Shown in pieces: positions 1 to 12,041 of a DNA stretch of 64,000 nt; positions within the stretch are counted from its first letter, which is position 1; each line of letters opens with the position of its first letter. The notes below the pieces were generated by a model. The model made no database searches. It saw only the letters and a list, made by a program, of their open reading frames with translations, and had not been told where the DNA came from. Both the position numbers and the translations under genes were made by a program. The stretch comes from Megaleporinus macrocephalus (lineage: Eukaryota; Chordata; Actinopteri; Characiformes; Anostomidae). The DNA is taken from assembly GCA_021613375.1 (NCBI GenBank), contig CM038721.1:3049986-3113985 (forward strand). Direction: 5' to 3'.

Positions 1-119
1 CTTGTCACTGAAAACAGCTTATATTATTACCAGTGAGCCTCAATTATTAATAGTTTTAGATTATTTTTTTTTCCAATTTAAAGCAAATATTACACTTTGA
101 AAAGTTCTAAATCTTACAT

Positions 120-1060
120 AGACACAAACTTATAATATGATACAGAATAATTAATAGATGATATTGAATAATGAATACATACTGAATAATTCATAGAAGA
201 TGCTGAATAACTTATAGTTGATTCTAAAAATTTTAAAATATTTTACTTTATTTTAGTAGATTCTAATTAAAAGTATATATGAAGTAATTAAAAGTAGCTT
301 CATAATGATTAATTGTAGATAATAATTATAATAGTAGAAACTGATTCATTCATAATAGATACTAAATAATTTATAGCATACACTCAATAATTTATGGTAG
401 ATTCTGAATATGTATAATTCATAATACATACTAAATCATTCATAGTATATACTAAATAACTCATAGTATATACTAAATATTTCATAGTATATACTAAATA
501 ATTTATAGTACATACTCAATAATTCATAGTATATACTCAATAATTCATAGTATATACTAAACAATTCATAGTACATTCTAAATAATTCATAGTATATACT
601 AAACAATTTAAAGTATATACTAAGTAATTCATAGTATATACTAAATCATTTATAGTACATACTAAATAATTCATAGTACATACTACGTAATTTATAGTAT
701 ATACTAAATAATTAATAGTACATACTAAATCATTTATAGTACATACTAAATAATTCATAGTATATACTAAACAATTCAAAGTATATACTGAGTAATTCAT
801 AGTACATACTAAATAATTCATAGTATATACTAAGTCATTTATAGTACATACTAAATAATTCATAGTACATACTACATAATTCATAGTATATACGAAATAA
901 TTAATAGTACATACTAAATAATTTATAGTACATACTCAATAATTCATAGTATATACTAAATCATTCGTAGTACATACTCAATAATTCATAGTATATACTC
1001 AATAATTCATAGTACATACTAAATAATTTATAGTATATACTAAATAAGTCATAGTACATT
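120..1060. repeat. AT-rich ~19-bp minisatellite
   Basis: Units close to atactaaataattcatagt, 19 bp, repeat from about 360 to 1060, with looser related sequence back to about 120. Variation is mainly c/t and tat/cat changes. It lies in the FES intron downstream of coding exon 6. Open frames through it are repeat artefacts. Confidence 0.9.
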
Positions 1061-1073
1061 CTAAATAATTCAT

Positions 1074-1077
1074 TTAT

Positions 1078-1129
<52 letters not shown>
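1074..1129. repeat. (TA)n microsatellite
   Basis: Nearly pure TA dinucleotide run directly abutting the AT-rich minisatellite. Confidence 0.95.
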
Positions 1130-1132
<3 letters not shown>

Positions 1133-1412
1133 TTATATTAGGTAATTCATTGTATTTACTGAATGATTCAGAATATATACTAAATAACTGATGGCACTGA
1201 ATAATTCAGTACATATTAGTACATATCAAAATGTACTGCTGTTACTAAATAATTACAGCAGTAACTGAATCATTTATATTAATTAATTAATTAATAATAT
1301 CCTAATAACTGAAATGTAAGCCTCGAGTTTTAAGGGATAATGTCTACAGTCCCAGCTTTCACTGATGCCACTATCCTGCAGTGTTAGCGTGTGTAAGGGA
1401 AGCAGTAGGTAC

Positions 1413-1532
1413 CGGTGCTGGATCCCTTCCAGAGTCAGCTCATTAAGCTCCAGCTCCTCCGGCTTCAGACACTCAGCATCTTCCAGCAAACTGCTGTCAA
1501 ACTCCACGCAGGGAGGAACGTCCGCTCTGGAC
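1413..1532 (-). CDS. fes: FES coding exon 6 (FX linker)
   Basis: The exon is 120 nt, entering in phase 2 and leaving in phase 2. It encodes residues 274-312 plus two bases of codon 313. It reads SRADVPPCVEFDSSLLED, then PEELELNELTLEGIQH; the VPPC.EFD.SLLE and ELNELT.E..QH blocks are diagnostic of FES just after the F-BAR domain. The acceptor is tttgtgttcag and the donor is gtacct. This is the last FES exon in the window; later exons lie beyond coordinate 1. Confidence 0.94.
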
Positions 1533-2100
1533 CTGAACACAAACATGAAGGGAGGGGACTGAAAACTGCTCCTACCCATAATGCTACACCACAATAACAT
1601 TCGTTTTAAGGGGCTGATGTTCATCACTTTGTTGCCCGTCATTAAATATTAATCTCTGGGAACAAAAATGTTGATTTTCTGTGGTTGTGGTTGTGCACGC
1701 TCTAATTTCAGAATCACTTTCGAGCAGTTTACCTGACATTCCACATTACGCTAAGTGGTGAACAGCTGCCTGCACAAAGCTTTAAGACCTCCCAGCTGGC
1801 CTGCAGTCAGAACGGCCTGAGCCAATAGGCTGCAAGGGCAGGTCGTTTACAGGACGCACTTGCAAGAGTGTCTGTGAGGGAAGCCAAATCTAGGAAAAAT
1901 GAGTAACTATAAACTGATTCAAATGAGGGTCTGAGTGATTCCAATAACTGATACAACAGTCTGATATACACAGATCAGCCATAACATTAACACCACCTCC
2001 TTATATCTACACATCTGCTTTATCAGCTTCACTGACCGTCTAGGAGCTCTTTGTAGTTATACAATTACTGACTGGAGTCCATCTGTTTCTCTGTATACTT

Positions 2101-3024
2101 TAGAGATGGAAGGATCGATCAGCTATGTATCGGTATCAGCCGATTTTTAATCAAAATATGCGATCGGTGATCGGCCGATATTTCTCCAATTTAGCCGATC
2201 CCGAGAGCCGATCGGTGGTGTTAAACAAGTTAGCCTAATTTGTATATTTCCAGCTAGCGTTTCATCCAGGAAGAGGAGCCCTCCGGCCAGCTCCCTGCAA
2301 TTCCTATCTGAACCACTAGGTGGAAACACATACCCTTTCATTTCCACAGACTGACTAAAGCAGCGGCCTCGCAAGAACAGTATGCACTGATAGAAAACAT
2401 TGTCCGTCTGGCAGTGTTTACCGTATGTGACTCAACCAGAACGTATTTAAAATGTATAAAATCAGTGTGTCTCGTTCAGGAACCAAGACAAAGACATTAA
2501 ACACTATTAATCTGATACAGCACTACACACAGCTGAATACAGTGAGTATCAGTAAACAGCAGAGCTAGAACACACAGCTAACACAAAACTAATAACCCAG
2601 AACACCTACAGACCAGATCTGACCGGTACGAACAGAACAGCGGCAACAATTCAATATTCTACATTTAATGATTACAGATTTAGTTTAAAATAACAGAGTT
2701 TGCGTTTAATGACTGCAGTTCTGACTGTATTTATTTAATTAGCTTTTTTTGTTTTAAATTAAGGTCTAAATGTAATGATTACAGTATTGGGGATATTTGT
2801 TTGATTTACTTTGTTTATTTACTGATAATTTAGTTAACAATATTATACTGTTTCATATGAGCTCATTAAAAATGATAATAAACCAGTTTAGATCATGTTT
2901 CATGACTTGCTTGTGCTAATAACTACATGTAGCCCTGCTGTGGCATATAGCCCCGCCCTCGATCAGTATCGGCGGTGATCAGCGATCGGAATCGGCTTTA
3001 AAAACGCTGATCGGTCCATCTCTA
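2101..3024. mobile_element. hAT-type non-autonomous transposon with 8-bp target duplication
   Basis: The element starts TAGAGATGG and ends CCATCTCTA, inverted termini. It is flanked on both sides by GTATACTT (2093-2100 and 3025-3032), the 8-bp target-site duplication expected of hAT elements. The subterminal regions are full of GATCGG/CCGATC motifs in both orientations. At 924 bp with no transposase frame it is non-autonomous. A second, interrupted copy is at 14237-16683. It sits in the FES intron between coding exons 5 and 6. Confidence 0.9.
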
Positions 3025-3563
3025 GTATACTTTGTTTAACTCCTTTTTACCTGTTCTTTAATGGTCAGGACCACCACAGAGCAGGTACTATTAGGGAGGG
3101 GGAGGGGCTCCTATATGGTCAGTGGGGCTGATGCAATGAACAATGTGTGTTGATACAAGGATGCAGTTTGAATGCTATGGCTGATCTGGTGTACAGTTAA
3201 ACAGTTAAACAGGAGACAAGACTGGTTTAACCTCTGACTGACATTAGAGCTGGAATAACACGCAATGGAAATTATATTATGGGATAAAATTATGGTTAAA
3301 TATACATTATTTTCATTTAAAACCATTACAGTTTAAAATGTTTGTGAAGTCTCGAAACACATAAGCTATAAACATACACTGCATGCTAAGGTCTTGCTAG
3401 GCTGTTGTTATGGTATCCCAGGTGGTTACTAAGGGATTCCCAGGAGTTTGCCATTGTATACAGGGGTTCTATTGGGTGTTGACAAGCTGCGCTTGGTATG
3501 GTTCAAAAAGAATAGAAGTCTATCAGAGGAACGAGGGATGAATGAACAACAAATAAAGGGGTG

Positions 3564-6114
3564 CACTGGTAGTGTATCTAAAACGTTTGTCTGGTAGTGT
3601 GTCTAAAATGTTTGTCTGGTAGTGTGTCTAAAACGTTTGTCTGGTAGTGTGTCTAAAACGTTTGTCTGGTAGTGTGTCTAAAACGTTTGTCTGGTAGTGT
3701 GTCTAAAACGTTTGACTGGTAGTGTACTAAAACGTTTGTCAGGTAGTGTATCTTAAACGTTTGACTGGTAGTGTATCTTAAACGTTTGTCTGGTAGTGTA
3801 CTAAAACGTTTGTCTGGAAGTGTGTCTAAAACGTTTGTCTGGTAGTGTGTCTAAAACGTTTGTCTGGTAGTGTGTCTAAAACGTTTGTCTGGTAGTGTAC
3901 TAAAACGTTTGTCTGGTAGTGTACTAAAACGTTTGTCTGGTAGTGTACTAAAACGTTTGTCTGGTAGTGTACTAAAACGTTTGTCAGGTAGTGTATCTTA
4001 AACGTTTGACTGGTAGTGTATCTTAAACGTTTGTCTGGTAGTGTACTAAAACGTTTGTCTGGAAGTGTGTCTAAAACGTTTGTCTGGTAGTGTGTCTAAA
4101 ACGTTTGACTGGTAGTGTGTCTAAAACGTTTGACTGGTAGTGTATCTAAAACGTTTGACTGGTAGTGTATCTAAAACGTTTGACTGGTAGTGTATCTAAA
4201 ACGTTTGACTGGTAGTGTATCTAAAACGTTTGTCTGGTAGAGTATCTAAAACGTTTGTCTGGTAGAGTATCTAAAACGTTTGTCTGGTAGTGTATCTAAA
4301 ACGTTTGTCTGGTAGTGTATCTAAAACGTTTGACTGGTAGTGTATCTAAAACGTTTGTCTGGTAGTGTATCTAAAACGTTTGACTGGTAGTGTATCTAAA
4401 ACGTTTGACTGGTAGTGTATCTAAAACGTTTGACTGGTAGTGTACTAAAACGTTTGTCTGGAAGTGTGTCTAAAACGTTTGACTGGTAGTGTGTCTAAAA
4501 CGTTTGTCTGGTAGTGTGTCTAAAACGTTTGTCTGGTAGTGTGTCTAAAACGTTTGACTGGTAGTGTATCTAAAACGTTTGACTGGTAGTGTATCTAAAA
4601 CGTTTGACTGGTAGTGTATCTAAAACGTTTGTCTGGTAGTGTATCTAAAACGTTTGACTGGTAGTGTATCTAAAACGTTTGACTGGTAGTGTATCTAAAA
4701 CGTTTGTCTGGTAGTGTATCTAAAACGTTTGGCTGGTAGTGTATCTGAAACGTTTGACTGGTAGTGTATCTGAAACGTTTGACTGGTAGTGTATCTAAAA
4801 CGTTTGACTGGTAGTGTATCTAAAACGTTTGTCTGGTAGTGTATCTAAAACGTTTGTCTGGTAGTGTATCTTAAACATTTGACTGGTAGTGTATCTAAAA
4901 CGTTTGGCTGGTAGTGTATCTGAAACGTTTGACTGGTAGTGTATCTAAAACGTTTGTCTGGTAGTGTATCTAAAACGTTTGTCTGGTAGTGTATCTAAAA
5001 CGTTTGTCTGGTAGTGTATCTGAAACGTTTGTCTGGTAGTGTATCTAAAACGTTTGGCTGGTAGTGTATCTGAAACGTTTGACTGGTAGTGTATCTTAAA
5101 CATTTGACTGGTAGTGTATCTAAAACGTTTGTCTGGTAGTGTATCTAAAACGTTTGGCTGGTAGTGTATCTTAAACATTTGGCTGGTAGTGTATCTAAAA
5201 CGTTTGTCTGGTAGTGTAACTAAAACGTTTGTCTGGTAGTGTATCTAAAACGTTTGGCTGGTAGTGTATCTGAAACGTTTGACTGGTAGTGTATCTAAAA
5301 CGTTTGACTGGTAGTGTATCTAAAACGTTTGTCTGGTAGTGTATCTTAAACATTTGACTGGTAGTGTATCTAAAACGTTTGGCTGGTAGTGTATCTGAAA
5401 CGTTTGACTGGTAGTGTATCTAAAACGTTTGACTGGTAGTGTATCTAAAACGTTTGTCTGGTAGTGTATCTAAAACGTTTGTCTGGTAGTGTATCTTAAA
5501 CATTTGACTGGTAGTGTATCTGAAACGTTTGTCTGGTAGTGTATCTAAAACGTTTGGCTGGTAGTGTATCTGAAACGTTTGACTGGTAGTGTATCTAAAA
5601 CGTTTGTCTGGTAGTGTAACTAAAACGTTTGTCTGGTAGTGTATCTAAAACGTTTGGCTGGTAGTGTATCTGAAACGTTTGACTGGTAGTGTATCTTAAA
5701 CATTTGACTGGTAGTGTATCTAAAACGTTTGTCTGGTAGTGTATCTAAAACGTTTGGCTGGTAGTGTATCTTAAACATTTGACTGGTAGTGTATCTAAAA
5801 CGTTTGTCTGGTAGTGTAACTAAAACGTTTGTCTGGTAGTGTATCTAAAACGTTTGGCTGGTAGTGTATCTAAAACGTTTGACTGGTAGTGTATCTAAAA
5901 CGTTTGACTGGTAGTGTATCTAAAACGTTTGTCTGGTAGTGTATCTGAAACGTTTGACTGGTAGTGTATCTAAAACGTTTGTCTGGTAGTGTATCTAAAA
6001 CGTTTGGCTGGTAGTGTATCTAAAACGTTTGACTGGTAGTGTATCTAAAACGTTTGTCTGGTAGTGTATCTAAAACGTTTGGCTGGTAGTGTATCTAAAA
6101 CGCTGGTAGTGTAT
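3564..6114 (+). repeat. 25-bp satellite array 1 (about 100 units)
   Basis: On the plus strand each unit reads ctggtagtgtatcta then aaacgtttgt, 25 bp, with recurring variants: GTC/GAC/GGC before TGG, gtatct/gtgtct, a shortened gtact form, and aaacattt for aaacgttt. The centre AAACGTTT is an 8-bp palindrome with one CpG per unit. Read on the minus strand the unit begins CACTACCAGTCAAA, resembling the terminal inverted repeats of the Tc1-like elements in this window. It lies in the FES intron just past the donor of coding exon 5. A related inverted array is at 17475-20892. Confidence 0.95.
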
Positions 6115-6127
6115 ATAATACTAAGCT

Positions 6128-6184
6128 ACTTAATAATAATAATAATAATAACAATAATATTATTATTATTATTATTATTATATT
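6128..6184. repeat. (TAA)n/(TTA)n microsatellite
   Basis: A taataa run changing to ttatta, between the 25-bp satellite and the donor of FES coding exon 5. Confidence 0.85.
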
Positions 6185-6195
6185 ATAAGCTGTAC

Positions 6196-6333
6196 CTGTT
6201 CTGCTGGATGAAGCTTTCATACTCTTTGTGGGGCTCAATGCTTTTCAGGGCTTTGGCTATCTCCTTGTGGACGCACACCACCTCATCCTGGAGCATGCTG
6301 GACAGGTCGAAATACTCCTGGAGGATCTCCTTC
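6196..6333 (-). CDS. fes: FES coding exon 5 (end of F-BAR domain)
   Basis: The exon is 138 nt: one base completing Leu227, 45 full codons (228-272) and two bases of Arg273. It begins KEILQEYFDLSSMLQDEV and ends EYESFIQQN, the C-terminal F-BAR helix of FES. The acceptor is gattctttcag and the donor is gtacag. A TAA/TTA microsatellite and then the 25-bp satellite begin about 80 nt past the donor in the following intron, so the 5' splice site lies right beside a 2.5-kb tandem array. Confidence 0.95.
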
Positions 6334-6813
6334 CTGAAAGAATCAAACTGTACTCTCAGACACTTCCTCTTCTGGGAGGCCTCATAAGTGACATCAGAAA
6401 GAGAAAGAGCTCAACAAACGTGGGGAGCCGTATGACTCACTGAAATAAGAAAAGCAGAAGTTTCAAACGGTTGTCATGGGAAATTTCAGACTATTAACAG
6501 TTCATGCGCTTCAGTTACTTCCTCACTTCAACTCACCACCTCATGGGAAACTGAGAATAATACTGGCTGTAGTTCAGACAATGAGGTAACCACGCCCAGC
6601 TCCACCACAACGCTACGCTGTGTAAGCACATCTTCTATTTGGTCAATAGACCAATAGAAATGCTCCAAAATAGCTTGAACAAAAAATCGTGGTTCTATTG
6701 ACTTGCATTGAAAGTACAGAAAGTTTTTGATTTTCTTTGGACAGCGCTGGCATACAAACCCTCAACCCTGATGAAACAACTGAGCATCCCAGAAACAGAA
6801 GAGCTCCACTCAC

Positions 6814-6997
6814 AGCACGAGCACCATCTCCTCCTGCAGCGTCTGCAGAGCTCCCAGCAGCGCCGGCTGGCTCTCGCCGTAATGCTGCTGGTGGTGCACC
6901 TGAGCCGCCTTCACCGACAGCACGTACTCGTTGTGGTGCTCGTGGAGCTTCAGCACGGCTTTGATGTAGCGCTCCTTGGCTTTCTCACGGTCTTTAT
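6814..6997 (-). CDS. fes: FES coding exon 4 (F-BAR helices)
   Basis: This 184-nt exon enters in phase 1 and leaves in phase 2. It encodes residues 166-226 plus two bases of Leu227. It reads KDREKAKERYIKAVLKL, then HHNEYVLSVKAAQVHH, and ends LQEEMVLV. These are the FES family's K.RYIKAV and YVL.VKAAQ.HH blocks. The acceptor is ctcctgcag and the donor is a perfect gtgagt at 6808-6813. The two bases CT join G of the next exon to give Leu, matching the expected ..LKEI junction. Confidence 0.95.
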
Positions 6998-7158
6998 CTG
7001 CAGGAGACCCACAAACAGAAGCATCATTAGAAAACAGAAGTACGTGACTGAATAGCAGCAACAGCACTGCTTCACGTATCTGGAGATGATTAAGCTTAGC
7101 GGTTTATTTATGATGCAATAAATCGTTGAACGGATGTAAATAATCAGACATACAATAC

Positions 7159-7493
7159 AAAGTAACATGAATATGTTATTGTGAGAGAAGTAGATCAGAT
7201 CTTGATCCAGTTTGAAGAACAAAGTTAGGTTCCAGATTTCTCCTGGACGCCCCAGACATTGTATGAATGTGTTCAGTTCCTTCAGCAGCAAATCTTGATT
7301 TATCTTAATGAAGTACTGAGCAGTCAAAGCAGGTATTAGATGAGAACTGATAATAATACTGGGTTGTTTAGGAGAAGCTTGGAAAGTGTTAAATAAACAC
7401 ACTGACATATGGAAAAGCTCTACTTACTCTATTAATACTGTTTAATATTTAATAATAAAGTGTTTACTGAGTAAATAAAAGCTTCTTGTCTAG
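7159..7493. repeat. ~335-bp duplicated segment, copy 1
   Basis: Nearly identical to 11707-12041, with only scattered single-base differences over about 330 bp. No TIRs or coding potential were recognised. It is intronic in FES (between exons 3 and 4). It may be an unclassified interspersed repeat or a local duplication linked to the minisatellite at 9969-11696, which ends exactly where copy 2 begins. Confidence 0.85.
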
Positions 7494-8671
7494 AAATAAA
7501 AGTTTTTTTAAATATAATAATGTCCTCAAGTGTCTAAAACGTTGCACAGTGCTGTATATAATGCTCTTATTGGTAAAAATACACTTACTGCTAATGTCAG
7601 AGGTTTTTATGTTATAACATGCTAATTCCATGTCTGACTCTGCCCCGGTTCTGGACTGCTTTGCTTGGGGGGCCAGTAAAACGTAATGTGTGGGCATGTT
7701 GATAGTCATGTTTTAAAGGCAGAAAAAAAAATTCAGGGCTTGATGAATATACGAGGCAACGATATAAAAATCTTGCAAGTGCCTTCAAACTTATACCTAG
7801 AACCTAATGACTGAAGAGCACACCTTGCATATGTAAAGTTAAAAAAAGATGATCTAATTGTGATTAATTTCAATAACCCCCTTAATTAATTTAGTATTAC
7901 ACTAATAGAACAACTCTGTTACCTGAAAAGCTTTAGTACAACTTTAAATCAAAGCTGACAAAAATATCTGGACACGGCCTGAGACTATAATACTCAGAAG
8001 TGGAAGCAGTAATACGTTAGAATACTAATAAGATCAGGAAGTTATAATATAAGCCAATCAGAAATAAGTAAAACGTTTGACTGGATATCTTCACACTGCA
8101 CAGCAATATGCCTTTCTGTGATTGGTTCAGAGATAATAGCCGTTGCTTACATTGCGATTGGGGGGCAAAGACAAAACCTGGGGGTGAAATAACCCCTCAG
8201 TCGCCACCTTTTGACTGAAAGTTCTATAATTATGAATCAGTAAACATTTCTTTCCGTTAATAAACCTTATCTTCTGTGATGGAGACCATAATTACTAATG
8301 AAGGAGGTTTATGAGGCTAGAACTTCCAGATGGAGGAGGTGCTAAGAAGGTAAAAAATCTATTCAGTGCTCAGCTGCTTTGTTTATTAATGCCATAATGA
8401 GCACACTAACATGAAAAACCACTAATTAGACAGCGCCTAAGCTTCAGTTAGGGTTTAAGCAAGGCTCTCAGGCTGAGGGTGAGTCACTAGGTGTGGAGCA
8501 CCGGGGGCTCAGGGTCTGATTACTCACAGCCCTGCTGCATTGTTTGCTCTGAACACAGACAGTTCCTCTGATTGTGCGCGAAAAGCTTTCCAGAGCATCT
8601 GGCAGGTGGAGTGGAAGCGGAGGGGGCGGCCGGCCCTGTTTAGGGAACTGAGAGGCGTTTGGGCGTCCTAC
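7494..8671. other. FES intron, no gene seen
   Basis: Mostly unique AT-rich intronic sequence between FES coding exons 3 and 4. A lone aaacgtttgactgg near 8070 resembles one unit of the 25-bp satellite. No other feature is supported. Confidence 0.6.
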
Positions 8672-8768
8672 CTTTACTGGCCTCCTGGTATTTCCTCTTG
8701 GCCTGGGTTGCGTCCTTCACCACTTGCCTGTAACTGGACTTCAGGCGGTCCAGCTCGGTTTGGGTCAC
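8672..8768 (-). CDS. fes: FES coding exon 3 (F-BAR helices)
   Basis: The exon is 97 nt: 32 codons (residues 134-165) plus one base of codon 166. It starts VTQTELDRLKSSYR after a ttag acceptor and ends RKYQEASK plus G before donor gtagga. The D codon is completed by the next exon, giving the expected ..SK/DKDR junction of the family. It encodes basic helical F-BAR sequence. A 22-kb intron packed with satellites separates it from coding exon 2; an intron of only about 1.7 kb separates it from exon 4. Confidence 0.93.
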
Positions 8769-9259
8769 CTAACCTTCCACAACAGGACAAGAGGAGAGAA
8801 GTAAATCAGACAGGAACGCCAGAAACACATCAGCACTGTCCTGCAGACGAACAGGCCAGCACGTGGAACGTGTGCATGTGACCGGGCGAACAGAGAAACG
8901 TCTACTAACACAAACGAAACCTGTACAGCTCTTGCTGCACCGTCACCAGCTTCTGTTTTCCACACTGCCAGTTTCACTGTTTCCGTTTGCAACTTTCCTA
9001 TCACCCCAAACGCCGTCCATCAGCCATGATATCGACTGACCATGGGTCAATCTCAAAACCTAGTGAGCTGAGTACGTAGCAGCTGTTCAAGAAGCAGCGT
9101 TCTCTCCTCATAGAGACGCTCTAGTTAGAGAGACACTGCATCACGGCATCAGTGTTTACTGACCTCAGCTGCAGCGTCTCCTCAGCATTTCAGCTCCATG
9201 AATTCTCCTCTTTTGGGTTTTATTACTCATGATTTTTGCTCTTGAGGCGTGAAACAGAT

Positions 9260-9350
9260 GGCAAGGCAAGTTTATTTGTATAGCACCTTTCATACACAGT
9301 GGCAACTCAAAGTGCTTTACATAAATAAATTTACATAAATAAATAAATTT
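9260..9350. repeat. Dispersed fish repeat fragment
   Basis: The stretch aagtttatttgtatagcacc followed by aaagtgctttacataaa is a motif often met as a high-copy dispersed repeat in fish DNA. It is only a fragment and its class is not assigned. Confidence 0.5.
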
Positions 9351-9968
9351 CTCTAATATCGGCCTATAAGTCAGCGATTCCTATCACCTATCTCTCAAAA
9401 TGGGGTTGCCAGGGTCCAGCTCACGGTATTGAGCCCCCCCTAGCGAAAGCTTTTGTTAATAAGAAAAAAGAAAAAAAGAAAAATACTTAAAAGAAAGAAA
9501 ATTAAACAAAAATGAAGGATAAGGTTTGAAATGAACGCTGGACTATGTGCTGAGGTCTATTAAACTGGCTTCCGTTTTCTTTACTGCTTCCTACTCTCTG
9601 ACCTTTCCACCAGTGCCCCAATCAACAAACCCTTATCAAAAACTCAGAAGCCCATGTTTAAGAAGACGAGCACTGTTGCTGATCACTTACATTTGAAAAT
9701 AACATCACCACTCGTTGCTCCAGTTGCGTCTGCCATGCTTGCGTTGCATTATGGGATTGTCTTTACGACTGAGGAACCGTTTAATGCTTCCTTACAATTC
9801 AGCCGAAGCACTGTGATGATATGACAATATTTATCATTTTCACTAGATCTAGATCACAGTGCAGGAGGCAAAAAACTATATTATGATACACCAAGACATT
9901 TTCATAATATACACAATATGAGATGTAAAGGCCCAAGGGCATGGCTAATGAGCAGTTTGACTGACAGG

Positions 9969-11696
9969 ATAAAGGAATGAATGGATGAAGGAACAGTGTT
10001 GGTGACGATAAAGGAATAAAGGGATGAAGGAACAGTGTTGGTGACGATAAAGGAATAAAGGGATGAAGGAACAGTGTTGGTGAAGATAAAGGAATGAAGG
10101 GATGAAGGAACAGTGTTGGTGGTGATAAAGGAATGAAGGGATGGGGACGAAGGAACAGTGTTGGTGATGATAAAGGAATGAAGGGATGAAGGAACAGTGT
10201 TGGTGATGATAAAGGAATGAAGGGATGAAGGAACAGTGTTGGTGATGATAAAGGGATGAAGGGATGAAGGAACAGTGTTGGTGATGATGAAGGAATGAAG
10301 GGATTAAGGAACAGTGTTGGTGACGATAAAGGAATGAAGGGATGAAGGAACAGTGTTGGTTATGATAAAGGAATGAAGGGATGAAGGAACAGTGTTGGTG
10401 ATGATAAAGGGATGAAGGAACAGTGTTGGTGATGATAAAGGAATGAAGGATTTAAGGAACAGTGTTGGTGATAATAAAGGAATGAAGGGATGAAGGAACA
10501 GTGTTGGTGATGATAAAGGAATGAAAGGATGAAGGAACAGTGTTGGTGATGATAAAGGAATGAAGGGATGAAGGAACAGTGTTGGTGATGATAAAGGGAT
10601 GAAGGAACAGTGTTGGTGATGATAAAGGAATGAAGGATTTAAGGAACAGTGTTGGTGATAATAAAGGAATGAAGGGATGAAGGAACAGTGTTGGTGATGA
10701 TACAGGAATTAAGGGATGAAGGAACAGTGTTGGTGATGATAAAGGAATGAAGGGATGAAGGAACAGTGTTGGTGATGATAAAGGAATGAAGGATTTAAGG
10801 AACAGTGTTGGTGATAATAAAGGAATGAAGGGATGAATGAACAGTGTTGGTGATGATAAAGGAATGAAGGGATGAAGGAACAGTGTTGGTGATGATAAAG
10901 GAATAAGGGATGAAGGAACAGTGTTGGTGAAGATAAAGGAATGAAGGGATGAAGGAACAGTGTTGGTGGTGATAAAGGAATGAAGGGATGGGGACGAAGG
11001 AACAGTGTTGGTGATGATAAAGGAATGAAGGGATGAAGGAACAGTGTTGGTGATGATAAAGGAATGAAGGGATGAAGGAACAGTGTTGGTGATGATAAAG
11101 GGATGAAGGGATGAAGGAACAGTGTTGGTGATGATGAAGGAATGAAGGGATTAAGGAACAGTGTTGGTGATGATAAAGGGATGAAGGGATGAAGGAACAG
11201 TGTTGGTGATGATAAAGGAATGAAGGGATGAAGGAACAGTGTTGGTGATGATAAAGGGATGAAGGGATGAAGGAACAGTGTTGGTGATGATAGAGGAATG
11301 AAGGGATGAAGGAACAGTGTTGGTGATGATAAAGGAATGAAGGGATGAAGGAACAGTGTTGGTGATGATAAAGGAATAAGGGATGAAGGAACAGTGTTGG
11401 TGAAGATAAAGGAATGAAGGGATGGGGACAAAGGAACAGTGTTGGTGATGATAAAGGAATGAAGGGATGAAGGAACAGTGTTGGTGATGATAAAGGGATG
11501 AAGGGATGAAGGAACAGTGTTGGTGATGATAAAGGAATGAAGGGATGAAGGAACAGTGTTGGTGATGATAAAGGAATGAAGGGATGGGGACGAAGGAACA
11601 GTGTTGGTGATGATAAAGGAATGAAGGGATGAAGGAACAGTGTTGGTGATGATAAAGGAATGAAGGAATGAAGGATTGAAGGAGCAATGTTGGTGT
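9969..11696 (+). repeat. 39-bp minisatellite array 1 (about 44 units)
   Basis: Each unit reads aaaggaatgaagggatg, aaggaacagtgttgg, tgatgat (39 bp), with 33-, 38- and 45-bp variants. A longer period of about 846 bp is visible (variant blocks at 10083 and 10929 match). It is intronic in FES. Because most units are multiples of three and lack minus-strand stops, long artefactual frames run through it. Confidence 0.95.
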
Positions 11697-11706
11697 ATGG
11701 AGACAC

Positions 11707-12041
11707 CAAAGTATCATGAATATGTTATTGTGAGAGAAGTAGATCAGATCTTGATCCAGTTTGAAGAACAAAGTTAGGTTCCAGATTTCTCCTGGACGCC
11801 CCAGACATTGTATGAATGTATTCAGTTCCTTCAGCAGCAAATCTTGATTTATCTTAATGAAGTACTGAGCAGTCAAAGCAGGTATTAGATGAGAACTGAT
11901 AATAATACTGGGTTGTTTAGGAGAAGCTTAGAAAGGGTTAAATCAACACACTGACGTATGTAAAACACTACTTACTCTATTAATACTGTTTAATATTTAA
12001 TAATAAAGTGTTTACTGAGTAAATAAAAGCCTCCTCTCTAG
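11707..12041. repeat. ~335-bp duplicated segment, copy 2
   Basis: Near-identical partner of 7159-7493, same orientation, abutting the right edge of the 39-bp minisatellite. Confidence 0.85.

Noticed and set aside
3564..6114. CRISPR-like look of regular short repeats
   Set aside because: Units are head-to-tail with no unique spacers; the context is a vertebrate intron. It is satellite DNA.
10709..11876. Open frames of 240-304 codons on the minus strand
   Set aside because: They are read through the 39-bp minisatellite; the peptide is a repeat of the same Ser/Pro/Phe motif in several frames.
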